Shown: positions 19,106-26,857 of the stretch, piece after piece
Numbering within the stretch: the stretch's first letter is position 1
How the letters are laid out: every line of letters starts with the position of its first letter
Assembly: GCA_041752395.1 (NCBI GenBank)
Contig: JBGSWN010000127.1
Coordinates: 13,123 to 77,122 of the forward strand
From: UBA6168 sp041752395
GTDB taxonomy: Bacteria; Bacteroidota; Bacteroidia; Chitinophagales; Saprospiraceae
DNA length: 64,000 nucleotides
Direction: 5' to 3'
Position numbers and translations under genes: made by a program
Notes under the pieces: generated by a model
The model's database searches: none
Told to the model about the DNA's origin: nothing
Seen by the model: only the letters and a program-made list of their open reading frames with translations

Positions 19106-19367
19106 AGTTGAACTTGCCGACGCTGTTGATTGGTATGAAAACGAGCGGAAGGGTCAAGGTCGAAGATTCTTCCTCGCTTACCTGAAAACGCTTCAAGCAA
19201 TTTCGGCGAACCCGCAGTCCTTTCCCATTGATTTTGACAAAGTACACAAAGCAAATATCCCGAAATTTCCCTTTACAGTCTTTTTTGAACTTCGTGAAAA
19301 TGAGGTTTTAATCTACGCTGTTTTTCACCAAAAACACCATCCAGAAACATGGAAATCCAGAATTTGA
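19077..19367 (+). CDS. RelE/ParE family toxin
   Basis: A 96-residue protein read from a TTG inside the antitoxin 3' end. The sequence has the ParE/RelE pattern: a first strand (TFLLHSSAKVELADAVDWYE), a helix ending in FLAYLKTLQAI, NPQSFP, then the conserved core FPFTVFFELRENEVLIYAVFHQKHHPETW. Family knowledge: these toxins act on gyrase (ParE) or ribosome-bound mRNA (RelE), and the sequence alone does not decide which. The TTG start is supported because the conserved first strand begins right there and no ATG is available. The next gene (T9SS cargo) begins within or a few bases after its stop. Confidence 0.82.
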   Translation: MTFLLHSSAKVELADAVDWYENERKGQGRRFFLAYLKTLQAISANPQSFPIDFDKVHKANIPKFPFTVFFELRENEVLIYAVFHQKHHPETWKSRI

Positions 19368-19372
19368 AAAAA

Positions 19373-20590
19373 ATGGGCAAGGGTTTTTTCTTGCTTCTAA
19401 CCATTTGTCTTTCAATCGCTTGCGCAAATGCCCAGCCCGGCTGTACCGACCCGCAGGCGCTCAATTTTCAGTCATCGGCAATACAAAATGATGGCAGTTG
19501 CAGCTACCCGCCCACCACGTATCTACCCGAACAAATCGCAATTTTGCCTGCCGAACTGTCTGAAGCCTCTGGCCTCGAATTCTTTGACCAACAGCTTTGG
19601 CTGGAACAGGACGGTGGTGCTGGCCCCGTACTTTTTACCATTGACACCCTGACGGGCGCCGTGCAGGTGACCAATCAACTGCCTTTTCTCGAAAACACGG
19701 ACTGGGAAGACCTCGCCGAGGACGCAGAAAACCTCTACGTCGGTGACTTTGGCAACAATTTCGGCAACCGAACCGACCTCCGAATTTACAAGGTTAACAA
19801 AACGGCGCTACAAGTGGCTGGAACGGTTACTGCAGAGGTCATTGCCTTTTCATTCAGCGACCAGACCGACTTCACCCCCGCCTCTGATGCCACGAATTTT
19901 GACTGCGAGGCGTTCATCGTGCTGGGCGATTCCATCCAGCTTTTCAGCAAACGCTGGCTGGACAAAACGACTCACCACTACGTGCTGCCCACCACGGCTG
20001 GTGCGCATGTCGCACAGTTGCGGGATAGCTTTGACCTCGGATTCTTGGCCACCGCTGCGGATATTTCGGAAGATGGGACGATTGCATTGCTTGGCTATGA
20101 CGGCAGCACTTCCGAAACCTCGATGCTGCTGCTCTGGGACTACCCCGGCACGAACATTTTTGGCGGCAACAAGCGCAAAATCTCTTTGGGCAACGCCTTA
20201 AACATGAGCCAAGCCGAGGGGCTGGCATTTCGGACGGCCACGGAGGGATATATTTGCTCGGAGAAGATTGCGGTGCTGCCTCCGAAGTTGTTGCGGTTCA
20301 ATATCCGGCAATGGCTGGATAATCCGAGCGCAGCTGCTGACATGACTGAGCAAGTGCAATTCACACTTTTCCCCAATCCTTTTTCTGACTTTTTAAGCAT
20401 TGATTATCAGGAAGTTGGAGTGGGGGAGGCGCAATTTTCATTGCTTAGGGATGCTAGCCGGACCTTGCGAAGTGGCAAATTGCGAAGCGGCAAAAACACA
20501 ATTAATACAGCAGACTTACCCGCAGGCACTTATTTTCTTTGGGTGAAAAATGGAGATAGGATTTCAGTGAAAAAAGCGGTGAAAAATTGA
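19373..20590 (+). CDS. T9SS-exported beta-propeller-like protein
   Basis: A 405-residue secreted protein from the ATG at 19373; an in-frame ATG at 19349 would overlap the toxin gene, and the later one gives a cleaner signal peptide (MGKGFFLLLTICLSIACANAQ). After cleavage comes a small Cys motif, GCTDPQALNF...DGSC, common in Bacteroidota exoproteins. The body (about 45-310) has repeated beta strands (LPAELSEASGLEFFDQQLW, DWEDLAEDAENLYVGDFGNN, ATAADISEDGTIALLGYDG) resembling a propeller or phytase-like fold. The C-terminus (about 325-405) is a type A sorting domain (FTLFPNPFSDFLSIDY ... LPAGTYFLWVKNGDR). The ligand or substrate is unknown. Confidence 0.8.
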   Translation: MGKGFFLLLTICLSIACANAQPGCTDPQALNFQSSAIQNDGSCSYPPTTYLPEQIAILPAELSEASGLEFFDQQLWLEQDGGAGPVLFTIDTLTGAVQVTNQLPFLENTDWEDLAEDAENLYVGDFGNNFGNRTDLRIYKVNKTALQVAGTVTAEVIAFSFSDQTDFTPASDATNFDCEAFIVLGDSIQLFSKRWLDKTTHHYVLPTTAGAHVAQLRDSFDLGFLATAADISEDGTIALLGYDGSTSETSMLLLWDYPGTNIFGGNKRKISLGNALNMSQAEGLAFRTATEGYICSEKIAVLPPKLLRFNIRQWLDNPSAAADMTEQVQFTLFPNPFSDFLSIDYQEVGVGEAQFSLLRDASRTLRSGKLRSGKNTINTADLPAGTYFLWVKNGDRISVKKAVKN

Positions 20591-20601
20591 AGGCTAGCAA
20601 C

Positions 20602-20634
20602 AACGTCGGCGAGGTTTTGAACCTGGCCGACGTT
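20602..20634. repeat. AACGTCGGC intergenic hairpin, copy 1
   Basis: AACGTCGGC (20602-20610) pairs with GCCGACGTT (20626-20634), and the inner AGGTT/AACCT also pair, giving a strong 33-base hairpin right after the T9SS gene. A near-identical hairpin occurs at 39942-39974, so this is a dispersed element that may also serve as a terminator. Confidence 0.8.
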
Positions 20635-20718
20635 TGATTCAAAGAAACTTTTTCCCTAAAAATACCTTCAAATCCCGCTTAAGTTCAGTTCTTTGTGTTC
20701 GCAAAACCAGCCAAATAC

Positions 20719-22056
20719 ATGCTGCAACCAATTATTTTCATTGCCATCACTGCCGCCGCCTTCTGGCTTGCCGGAAAGAACTTCCTGAAAATCCGGCGGA
20801 ACATCCTTCTCGGAAAAGAGACGCCCGACGGCGACCCGCTCGGCGCTGGAGGCCGTGGGAATTCCAGCGAGCGCTGGCGAAATGTGCTGCTCATCGCTTT
20901 CGGCCAACAAAAAATGTTCGTCCGGCCCATCCCGGCCATTCTCCACTTTTTCATTTACGCTGCCTTTTTGCTCACGCAAATCGAGTTGATTGAAATCCTG
21001 CTGGACGGGGTGACTGGCAACCATCGAATGCTTGGCGCTTCGCTCGGCGGGTTCTACACGTTCATCATCAGTTTCATCGAAATACTGAGCGTGCTGGCCT
21101 TCGTGGCCACGGTGGCTTTCTTGGTGCGCCGCAATGTGCTCCGCCTCGCCCGTTTCCACAAACCAGAGATGAAAGGCTGGCCGACGAAGGACGCCAACTT
21201 GATTTTATTGCTTGAAATACTGCTGCTGATTGGTATTTTCAGCATGAACGGTGCCGACCAAGTGCTGCAAAGCATGGGCGCCGAGCATTATCCGCAGACG
21301 GGGCATTTCCTCGTGAGCAGCAGTTTGGGGCCAGCAATTTTCGGTGGAATGAGCGAAGGTGTGCTCCACATAATTGAGCGCTTTGGCTGGTGGCTGCACA
21401 TCCTCGTCGTGTACGGTTTCTTGATTTACCTCAGCATTTCCAAGCATTTGCATATCATGCTGGCTTTTCCGAACACCTATTTTGCGAAGCTAAGATCCAA
21501 AGGCGAGTTCACAAACATGCCGGAAATACAGCGGGAAGTGGCCTCCATGATGAACCCCGAAGCGGCCGCCGTTCCTGTTGCCGACCCTGATGCGGAGATT
21601 TCTTTTGGTGCAAATGACGTGACGAAACTCAGTTGGAAAAACCTGCTCGACGCCTATACCTGCACGGAATGTGGCCGCTGCACGAGCGTTTGTCCGGCGA
21701 ATATCACGGGTAAAAAACTCAGCCCCCGCAAAATCATGATGGACGTGCGGGATAGGCTGGAGGAGGTTGGGCAGAACATGGACGCCGCCAAATCCAACAC
21801 CCCGACCGACGATGGAAAAACACTTTTCGACTACATCAGCCGGGAAGAAATTCACGCCTGCACGACCTGCAATGCCTGTGTGGAAGCCTGCCCAGTGCTG
21901 ATTGACCCACTCGATATCATCCTGCAACTACGCCGCCACGAAATCCTGATGGAAAGCGCCGGGCCGAGCGATTGGCTGCCGCTTTTCAACAGCCTCGAAA
22001 ACAGCCAAGCGGCCTGGGCGGTGAGCACGGAGCGGGATGCGTGGAAACGCTTTTAG
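20719..22056 (+). CDS. membrane Fe-S oxidoreductase subunit (HdrC/GlpC/DsrM-like)
   Basis: About 445 residues from the ATG at MLQPIIFIAI; a GTG 24 bases earlier is possible. The N-terminal half holds about five membrane helices with histidines suited to b-type haem ligation (ILHFFIYAAFL, WWLHILVVYGFLIYLSISKHLHIML), like NarI/DsrM-type quinone-interacting modules. The C-terminal half has two 4Fe-4S motifs: CTECGRCTSVCP and CTTCNACVEACP. Together these resemble the membrane and iron-sulfur parts of heterodisulfide reductase-like or glycolate/lactate-type quinone oxidoreductases. The matching CCG-domain subunit lies at 23474, separated from it by a T9SS cargo gene. Likely role: passing electrons between a quinone pool and an unknown redox partner. 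Confidence 0.87.
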   Translation: MLQPIIFIAITAAAFWLAGKNFLKIRRNILLGKETPDGDPLGAGGRGNSSERWRNVLLIAFGQQKMFVRPIPAILHFFIYAAFLLTQIELIEILLDGVTGNHRMLGASLGGFYTFIISFIEILSVLAFVATVAFLVRRNVLRLARFHKPEMKGWPTKDANLILLLEILLLIGIFSMNGADQVLQSMGAEHYPQTGHFLVSSSLGPAIFGGMSEGVLHIIERFGWWLHILVVYGFLIYLSISKHLHIMLAFPNTYFAKLRSKGEFTNMPEIQREVASMMNPEAAAVPVADPDAEISFGANDVTKLSWKNLLDAYTCTECGRCTSVCPANITGKKLSPRKIMMDVRDRLEEVGQNMDAAKSNTPTDDGKTLFDYISREEIHACTTCNACVEACPVLIDPLDIILQLRRHEILMESAGPSDWLPLFNSLENSQAAWAVSTERDAWKRF

Positions 22057-22154
22057 TTGGCAGTTCGGCAGTTGGCAGTCTTGAGCCTACAAGCTGGCAC
22101 AGACTAATCAACTGCAAACTGACTGCAAATTGCAAACTGTTTAACTGCCAACTT
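22054..22154. repeat. palindromic heptamer array between the Fe-S gene and a T9SS gene
   Basis: The left arm (22054-22082) repeats AGTTGGC-type units with one 8-base unit. The right arm (22109-22154) has complementary-type units (CAACTGC, AAACTGA, CTGCAAA, TTGCAAA, ACTGCCA). It begins at the stop codon of the Fe-S gene and ends 30 bases before the next ATG. Confidence 0.75.
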
Positions 22155-22183
22155 AAAAACCACCCTCCGAAAAATTAAGTAGC

Positions 22184-23443
22184 ATGAAGAACCTGCTCCT
22201 TTTCATATTATTATTGACAACCACCTTTTTTGCGGAAGCACAAACGGATTTTTATGTCGTGGACTCGCTGTACTGCCATTTGCACAATGGTGCGGTGGAA
22301 ACACCGACCGAACGGCAATACAACCTTAGTTTTTCTGCGACGGGTGCGTCACTGGAAAGCCGCCGGGAACAGTACCTGCCTTCGCTTGGTCAGTGGCGGA
22401 ATTTGATTTACACGACCTATGTTTACGATAACCAGGACAACCTCGTGCAGCAGGTGGAACAAAGCTGGGACACGCTGGCGCTGGCTTGGGTGAACGCTAC
22501 GGCAATGGAGAATACGCCGAACCAAAATGGCGATTTCACGCAGACCGTCCACAAGTTTTGGGATGGGCAAAACTGGCAATTCGTGGACCGTATTAACTCG
22601 GTTTTTGGGGCGAATGGCTTTATCGAAACGCTGACGCAACAGCTCTGGGAGAATGGAAACTGGCGGAATCAATTGCGGATAATTTATGCCTCGAATGCCC
22701 TTGGGAAGTTTGTGCAGACCAAGTTCCAGCTTTGGAATACGACGACCAGTTCGTTTTACGATGTGAACCGCCAAAGCTATTTTTACGACAGCCAAAACCC
22801 GGAATTGGAAGTTAAAAAAGTGACGGAAGTATATGACCAAGCCACGATGAATTGGGGTAAAAGCAGCCAGTCGCTGAAAACTTACGACAGCCAAGGCAAC
22901 CTGGCCGAGGAAACCACCCAGCTTTGGAACACAGTGGACACTGGTTGGGTGAATTCGTTTCGCATTTTGCAGAATTTCAATACTGAAAACGACGTAACGC
23001 TGCGGACGGAACTGGTCTGGAACAGCACCCAGTGGGTCAATACTTTTCAGGTGAACAATGTTTACGATACAGCGCAGAACCTGACCCGTTTTGAGGTATT
23101 CCAGTGGCAACTCGACCATTGGAAACTGCTGTCAAGCTGCGATTTTTACCCCCGTTTTCACCATGAAGTTTTGGCGACAAATGAGCCGACGCTGGCGTTT
23201 TTTCAACTGCCGAATCCCTATCGAATTGGGCAGCCGATTGATTGCTCCGCAATGGTTGCTGCTGGCGCAAAACGGTTAGAGGTTTTTGATTTTTCGGGGA
23301 AAATGATTTGCTCGCAAAATATTGAAAACCAATCGGTTATCGAGATAAATGGCGATTTGCCGATGGGAATGTATGTGGCAAAAATCAGTGGGGACAAGGG
23401 TAGTTTTTTCACCCAAAAACTCCTGATTTTCAATGGAAAATAA
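22184..23443 (+). CDS. T9SS-exported protein with Trp/Tyr-Asp repeats
   Basis: A 419-residue secreted protein with a signal peptide ending near FAEAQ. Residues about 75-335 consist of about seven imperfect repeats of about 40 residues with a YD..GNL / Q.WN....W.N pattern (YVYDNQDNLVQQVEQSWD, KTYDSQGNLAEETTQLWN, NVYDTAQNLTRFEVFQW), recalling YD/RHS-type beta repeats. The C-terminus (about 345-419) is a type A sorting domain (LEVFDFSGKMICSQNI, PMGMYVAKISG). An adhesin or carbohydrate-contact role is plausible but unproven. Its position between the two subunits of an Fe-S oxidoreductase is unusual and suggests later insertion. Confidence 0.8.
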   Translation: MKNLLLFILLLTTTFFAEAQTDFYVVDSLYCHLHNGAVETPTERQYNLSFSATGASLESRREQYLPSLGQWRNLIYTTYVYDNQDNLVQQVEQSWDTLALAWVNATAMENTPNQNGDFTQTVHKFWDGQNWQFVDRINSVFGANGFIETLTQQLWENGNWRNQLRIIYASNALGKFVQTKFQLWNTTTSSFYDVNRQSYFYDSQNPELEVKKVTEVYDQATMNWGKSSQSLKTYDSQGNLAEETTQLWNTVDTGWVNSFRILQNFNTENDVTLRTELVWNSTQWVNTFQVNNVYDTAQNLTRFEVFQWQLDHWKLLSSCDFYPRFHHEVLATNEPTLAFFQLPNPYRIGQPIDCSAMVAAGAKRLEVFDFSGKMICSQNIENQSVIEINGDLPMGMYVAKISGDKGSFFTQKLLIFNGK

Positions 23444-23473
23444 CAATTTAACAATTCATCAATCAAGAAATAA

Positions 23474-24256
23474 ATGAGCGACATCAAAACAATGGCCGAG
23501 CTGGCCGCAGAAGGCCGCAACCCAGAGGTGCTTTTTTGGGTGGGCTGTGCAGGCAGCTTCGACGACCGTGCGCAAAGGGTGACAGTAGCATTTGCGAAGC
23601 TGCTACAACAAGCTGGCGTGGAGTTCGGCATACTTGGTCAGGAGGAAGCCTGCACCGGCGACCCCGCACGCCGTGCTGGCAACGAGTTTTTGTTCCAAAT
23701 GCTGGCGCAACAGAACGTGGCCACGTTAAATATGTACGAGGTGAAGCGCATCGTGACGGCTTGCCCGCATTGTTTTAATACTTTGAAAAACGAATATCCA
23801 GCGCTGGGCGGAAATTACGAAGTGATGCACCACACGCAGTTTTTGCAGCAATTATTGGCCGATGGCCGCCTGAAAATAGAAGGCGGACAGTTCAAAGGGA
23901 AGAAAATTACCTATCATGATTCGTGCTACCTCGGTCGGGCAAACGGGATTTACGAAGCCCCCCGTTCCGTACTGGAATCCCTCGACGCCGACTTGGTGGA
24001 GATGAAACGCTGCCGCACAAACGGCCTTTGCTGCGGTGCTGGCGGTGCGCAGATGTGGAAGGAGGACGAGCCCGGCAACAAACGCATCAATATGGAGCGG
24101 ACGGAGGAGGCACTGGCCACTGGCGCTGAAATCGTGGCGGTGAACTGCCCGTTCTGTATGACGATGATGAGCGATGGCGTGAAGGCAAAGGAGCAGCAGG
24201 ATCGGGTGATGGTGTATGATTTGGCGGAGCTGATTTTGAATAACCAAGTTTCTTGA
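23474..24256 (+). CDS. CCG-domain Fe-S oxidoreductase subunit (HdrB/GlpC/LutA-like)
   Basis: A 260-residue soluble protein with the two cysteine-rich (CCG) domains of heterodisulfide-reductase-type subunits: Cys25 in FWVGCAGSFDD, Cys60 in EEACTGDP, CPHCFN at 97-102, then Cys151 in YHDSCYLGR and Cys186/187 in GLCCGAGGAQMW, with a late VNCPFCMTMM. These domains bind a 4Fe-4S or related cluster at the redox active site. It should form a complex with the membrane subunit encoded at 20719-22056. Only the inserted T9SS gene separates them, with 30 bases between its stop and this ATG. Confidence 0.88.
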   Translation: MSDIKTMAELAAEGRNPEVLFWVGCAGSFDDRAQRVTVAFAKLLQQAGVEFGILGQEEACTGDPARRAGNEFLFQMLAQQNVATLNMYEVKRIVTACPHCFNTLKNEYPALGGNYEVMHHTQFLQQLLADGRLKIEGGQFKGKKITYHDSCYLGRANGIYEAPRSVLESLDADLVEMKRCRTNGLCCGAGGAQMWKEDEPGNKRINMERTEEALATGAEIVAVNCPFCMTMMSDGVKAKEQQDRVMVYDLAELILNNQVS

Positions 24257-24292
24257 AAAGCCTTAGTTTTGTATTAATTAAACTACTTTGTC

Positions 24293-24556
24293 ATGGGAAA
24301 TATATCACTGCAAGTTTTGAACGAAAAAGATTACCAGATGGTAATGTCGGTATTGAAGGCGTTTGCTGACAATAATATCATTCGGCTTGAAACCGATCGA
24401 AATTCTTTGGGAGTGCCCGGGCCACCGTTGACCGACGAACAATGGATTGAATATGTCAAATCTGCAGAAGCTGAACCGGATATTAGTATGGAAGAAATGA
24501 AAGTAATAATTAAATACCTTAAAACTACCCCGGAGCCAATGGTGATTGGTTCTTGA
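24293..24556 (+). CDS. possible antitoxin of a second toxin-antitoxin pair
   Basis: An 87-residue acidic protein (NISLQVLNEKDYQMVMSVL ... MEEMKVIIKYL). No named family is recognised, but the size, charge and position directly before a ParE-like frame fit an antitoxin. It ends at a TGA at 24554-24556. The following toxin frame is the same reading frame, with no other stop between, which is odd. The region is more AT-rich than its neighbours, as mobile toxin-antitoxin modules often are. Confidence 0.6.
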   Translation: MGNISLQVLNEKDYQMVMSVLKAFADNNIIRLETDRNSLGVPGPPLTDEQWIEYVKSAEAEPDISMEEMKVIIKYLKTTPEPMVIGS

Positions 24557-24601
24557 CGGCCAAATAAATCACTTATCCAAATCGTTTTCAAACCCAGATT
24601 T

Positions 24602-24883
24602 GTGAGAGAGTTAACTGGAACGTTACATTATATCAGTGAGCATAGCCTATATGCAAAAGATAAATTTATGGATGATTTGCTGATTATGATTTCTAAAAAG
24701 ATACCGCAGCAACCATTCCTTTACCCCGAGTTTAATAAAATGCGCACTCCAAACAAGATATATCGAAAAGCCATTTTCAAAAAGAAATGGAATCTGATAT
24801 ATAAGGTTGAAACGAGCAAACTTATCTTTATATCCATCTTCCATTCCAGTAGGGATGTTTCTAAAATGAAGTTTGATTATTGA
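24602..24883 (+). CDS. ParE/RelE-like toxin, start uncertain
   Basis: From a GTG at 24602 the frame gives 93 residues (HYISEHSLYAKDKFMDDLLIMI, then FNKMRTPNKIYRKAIFKKKWNLIYKVETSKLIFISIFHSSRD) with the helix-helix-sheet order of ParE/RelE toxins. The expected first strand (IQIVFKPRF) is encoded in frame just upstream of the GTG, between the antitoxin TGA and the GTG, where no ATG, GTG or TTG exists. Either a rare start codon (ATC or CTT), read-through of the TGA, or loss of a proper start is implied. Function in toxicity is inferred from the fold pattern only. Confidence 0.6.
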   Translation: MRELTGTLHYISEHSLYAKDKFMDDLLIMISKKIPQQPFLYPEFNKMRTPNKIYRKAIFKKKWNLIYKVETSKLIFISIFHSSRDVSKMKFDY

Positions 24884-24899
24884 CAACGATATAGCTATA

Positions 24900-26729
24900 T
24901 CAATTCAGCACCGCCGCCCTCGTCCCCAAGCTTTTCCGCTCGCCTATTTGCTGGCGCCACATGGCATAATACAAGCCTTTATCTTCCAATAATTCTTCGT
25001 GGGTGCCAGTTTCGGCCATGACGCCTTTTTCCAAAACATATATCCGGTCAGCGTGCATGATGGTGCTGAGGCGGTGGGCGATGAGGATGGTTATCTGTGC
25101 TTTGGACATGGAAACATCCTTGATGGTGTCCGTGATTTCTTCCTCCGTTAGCGAGTCGAGGGCAGAGGTTGCTTCGTCGAATATGAGCAGTTTTGGCTGG
25201 CGCAACAAAGCACGGGCGATGGAAATACGCTGCTTTTCGCCACCGGAAAGTTTGAGGCCGCCCTCGCCGAGCACAGTGTCCAAACCTTTTTCGGCACGGT
25301 CCAGCAGTCCGTTGCAGGACGCTTTGGTGAGTGCTTCCCGAAGCTCGGTTTCACTGGCAGCGGGGTTCACGAACATCAGGTTTTCCCGGATGGTGCCGCT
25401 GAAAAGGTTGGTGTCCTGTGTCACGAAGCCAATCTGGTTGCGGAGGTCATCGAATCGGATTTCCGTTTCGTCGAGGGTATTGTAGAAAATCTTGCCTTCC
25501 TGTGGGCGGTACAGCCCGACCATCAGCTTCATCAAGGTGGACTTGCCGCTACCGCTTGGGCCGACGAAGGCAATCGTTTCGCCTTTTTTTACATCGAAAC
25601 TGATGCCGTCAATGGCACGGTGACTGGCGGATTTATGTTGAAAAATAACGTCCTTAAAAGACAAAGCCTCAATGTCGCCTAGGTGTTTGGGTTGCGCAGG
25701 TTCCGTTTCTGGTTGCTTGCTCATCAGGGTTTGGAAATTATTGAGCGAAGCTTCTGCCTCCCGATAGGAGAGGAGAATATTCCCAATTTCCTGCAATGGT
25801 CCGAAGATAAAGAATGAGAAAACCTGCATGGTGACCAACTGCCCGGCCTCCATTTCACCGCCAAATATGAGCCACATAATGATGAACAATATGATTTGGC
25901 GGAGGGTATTTACCATCGTACCCTGCACGAAACTTATACTGCGTATGCGCTTCACTTTCGTAAGCTCCAAACCCAATATTTTATAGGTGTTTTTATTTAA
26001 ACGTTCCACTTCTTGGTTGGTCAATCCGAGGCTTTTTACCAATTCTATATTGCGGAGCGATTCGGTCGTGGAACCAGCAAGGGCAGTGGTTTCGCCCACG
26101 ATATTCTTTTGTATGGACTTGATTTTTTTGCTCAATTTATTGGTTGCCCAAGTCAATATAAATATACCGACCAAATAGGCAATCGGTATGCGCCAATTGA
26201 TAAATACAGACGCATAAATAAAAACAAAAACAACGCCCACCAAAACCCCAAAAAGCACATTAATAAAGCTGGTCATAAACCGCTCCACATCGGTGCGCAC
26301 TTTGGTGAGAATGGAAAGTGTCTCACCGCTTCGTTGGTCTTCGAATTCTTGGTATGGGAGTTTCATTGCATGACGCAGGCCGTCCGTGAAAATCGTGGCA
26401 CCGAACTTCTGGATGATGACATTGAGGCCGTAATCCTGAAATGCCTTCGCAATCCGGCTAATCATCGCTACGGTGACAGAAGCCAGCAGTAGATAGACCA
26501 CGCCCATCTGGAAATATTGGACGCCTTTCCGCTCAATATTCCCGTAGCTCCAGAAAAAGTTCGACCAATCGAAATGTGGCGAGGCATTCTGGTGGTCGCT
26601 GGCGAGGGTCACGAGTTTGCCGAGAATGATGGGGTCCATGAGCGAGAAGCCAGTGTTGATGGCCGCCAATCCGAGTGTGAGGAGCACGAGCCATTTGTGG
26701 GGCTTGAGGTATTGTAGCAGGATTTTCAT
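24900..26729 (-). CDS. ABC exporter, fused permease and ATPase
   Basis: A 609-residue half-transporter. The N-terminal 330 residues carry about six membrane helices in the type I exporter arrangement. The ATPase domain has Walker A GPSGSGKST (about 389-397), a Q-loop in IGFVTQDTNLFSG, signature LSGGEKQR (494-501), Walker B LLIFDEATSALD (about 514-525) and the H-loop in ILIAHRLST. Family knowledge: MsbA/LmrA-like exporters move lipids, drugs or peptides, and they work as dimers, so this one is probably a homodimer. There is no peptidase or membrane-fusion partner nearby. It lies downstream of the NADH dehydrogenase gene on the same strand with 128 bases between. Confidence 0.92.
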   Translation of the reverse strand: MKILLQYLKPHKWLVLLTLGLAAINTGFSLMDPIILGKLVTLASDHQNASPHFDWSNFFWSYGNIERKGVQYFQMGVVYLLLASVTVAMISRIAKAFQDYGLNVIIQKFGATIFTDGLRHAMKLPYQEFEDQRSGETLSILTKVRTDVERFMTSFINVLFGVLVGVVFVFIYASVFINWRIPIAYLVGIFILTWATNKLSKKIKSIQKNIVGETTALAGSTTESLRNIELVKSLGLTNQEVERLNKNTYKILGLELTKVKRIRSISFVQGTMVNTLRQIILFIIMWLIFGGEMEAGQLVTMQVFSFFIFGPLQEIGNILLSYREAEASLNNFQTLMSKQPETEPAQPKHLGDIEALSFKDVIFQHKSASHRAIDGISFDVKKGETIAFVGPSGSGKSTLMKLMVGLYRPQEGKIFYNTLDETEIRFDDLRNQIGFVTQDTNLFSGTIRENLMFVNPAASETELREALTKASCNGLLDRAEKGLDTVLGEGGLKLSGGEKQRISIARALLRQPKLLIFDEATSALDSLTEEEITDTIKDVSMSKAQITILIAHRLSTIMHADRIYVLEKGVMAETGTHEELLEDKGLYYAMWRQQIGERKSLGTRAAVLN

Positions 26730-26857
26730 TGACGTCGTTTAGATCACAAAAAGCTTCAAACAACACCAATTTGCAAATGGTTTATCCAAATGAAAATATG
26801 CACAGATTATCTCAAGATATATTTTTGCCTAGACTAAGCCTCATGCAATTTTGGTGT

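Noticed and set aside
18845..24883. A genomic island carrying a defence system
   Set aside because: Two toxin-antitoxin-like pairs are present, but the intervening genes are metabolic or surface genes and no integrase, restriction or other defence gene was found.
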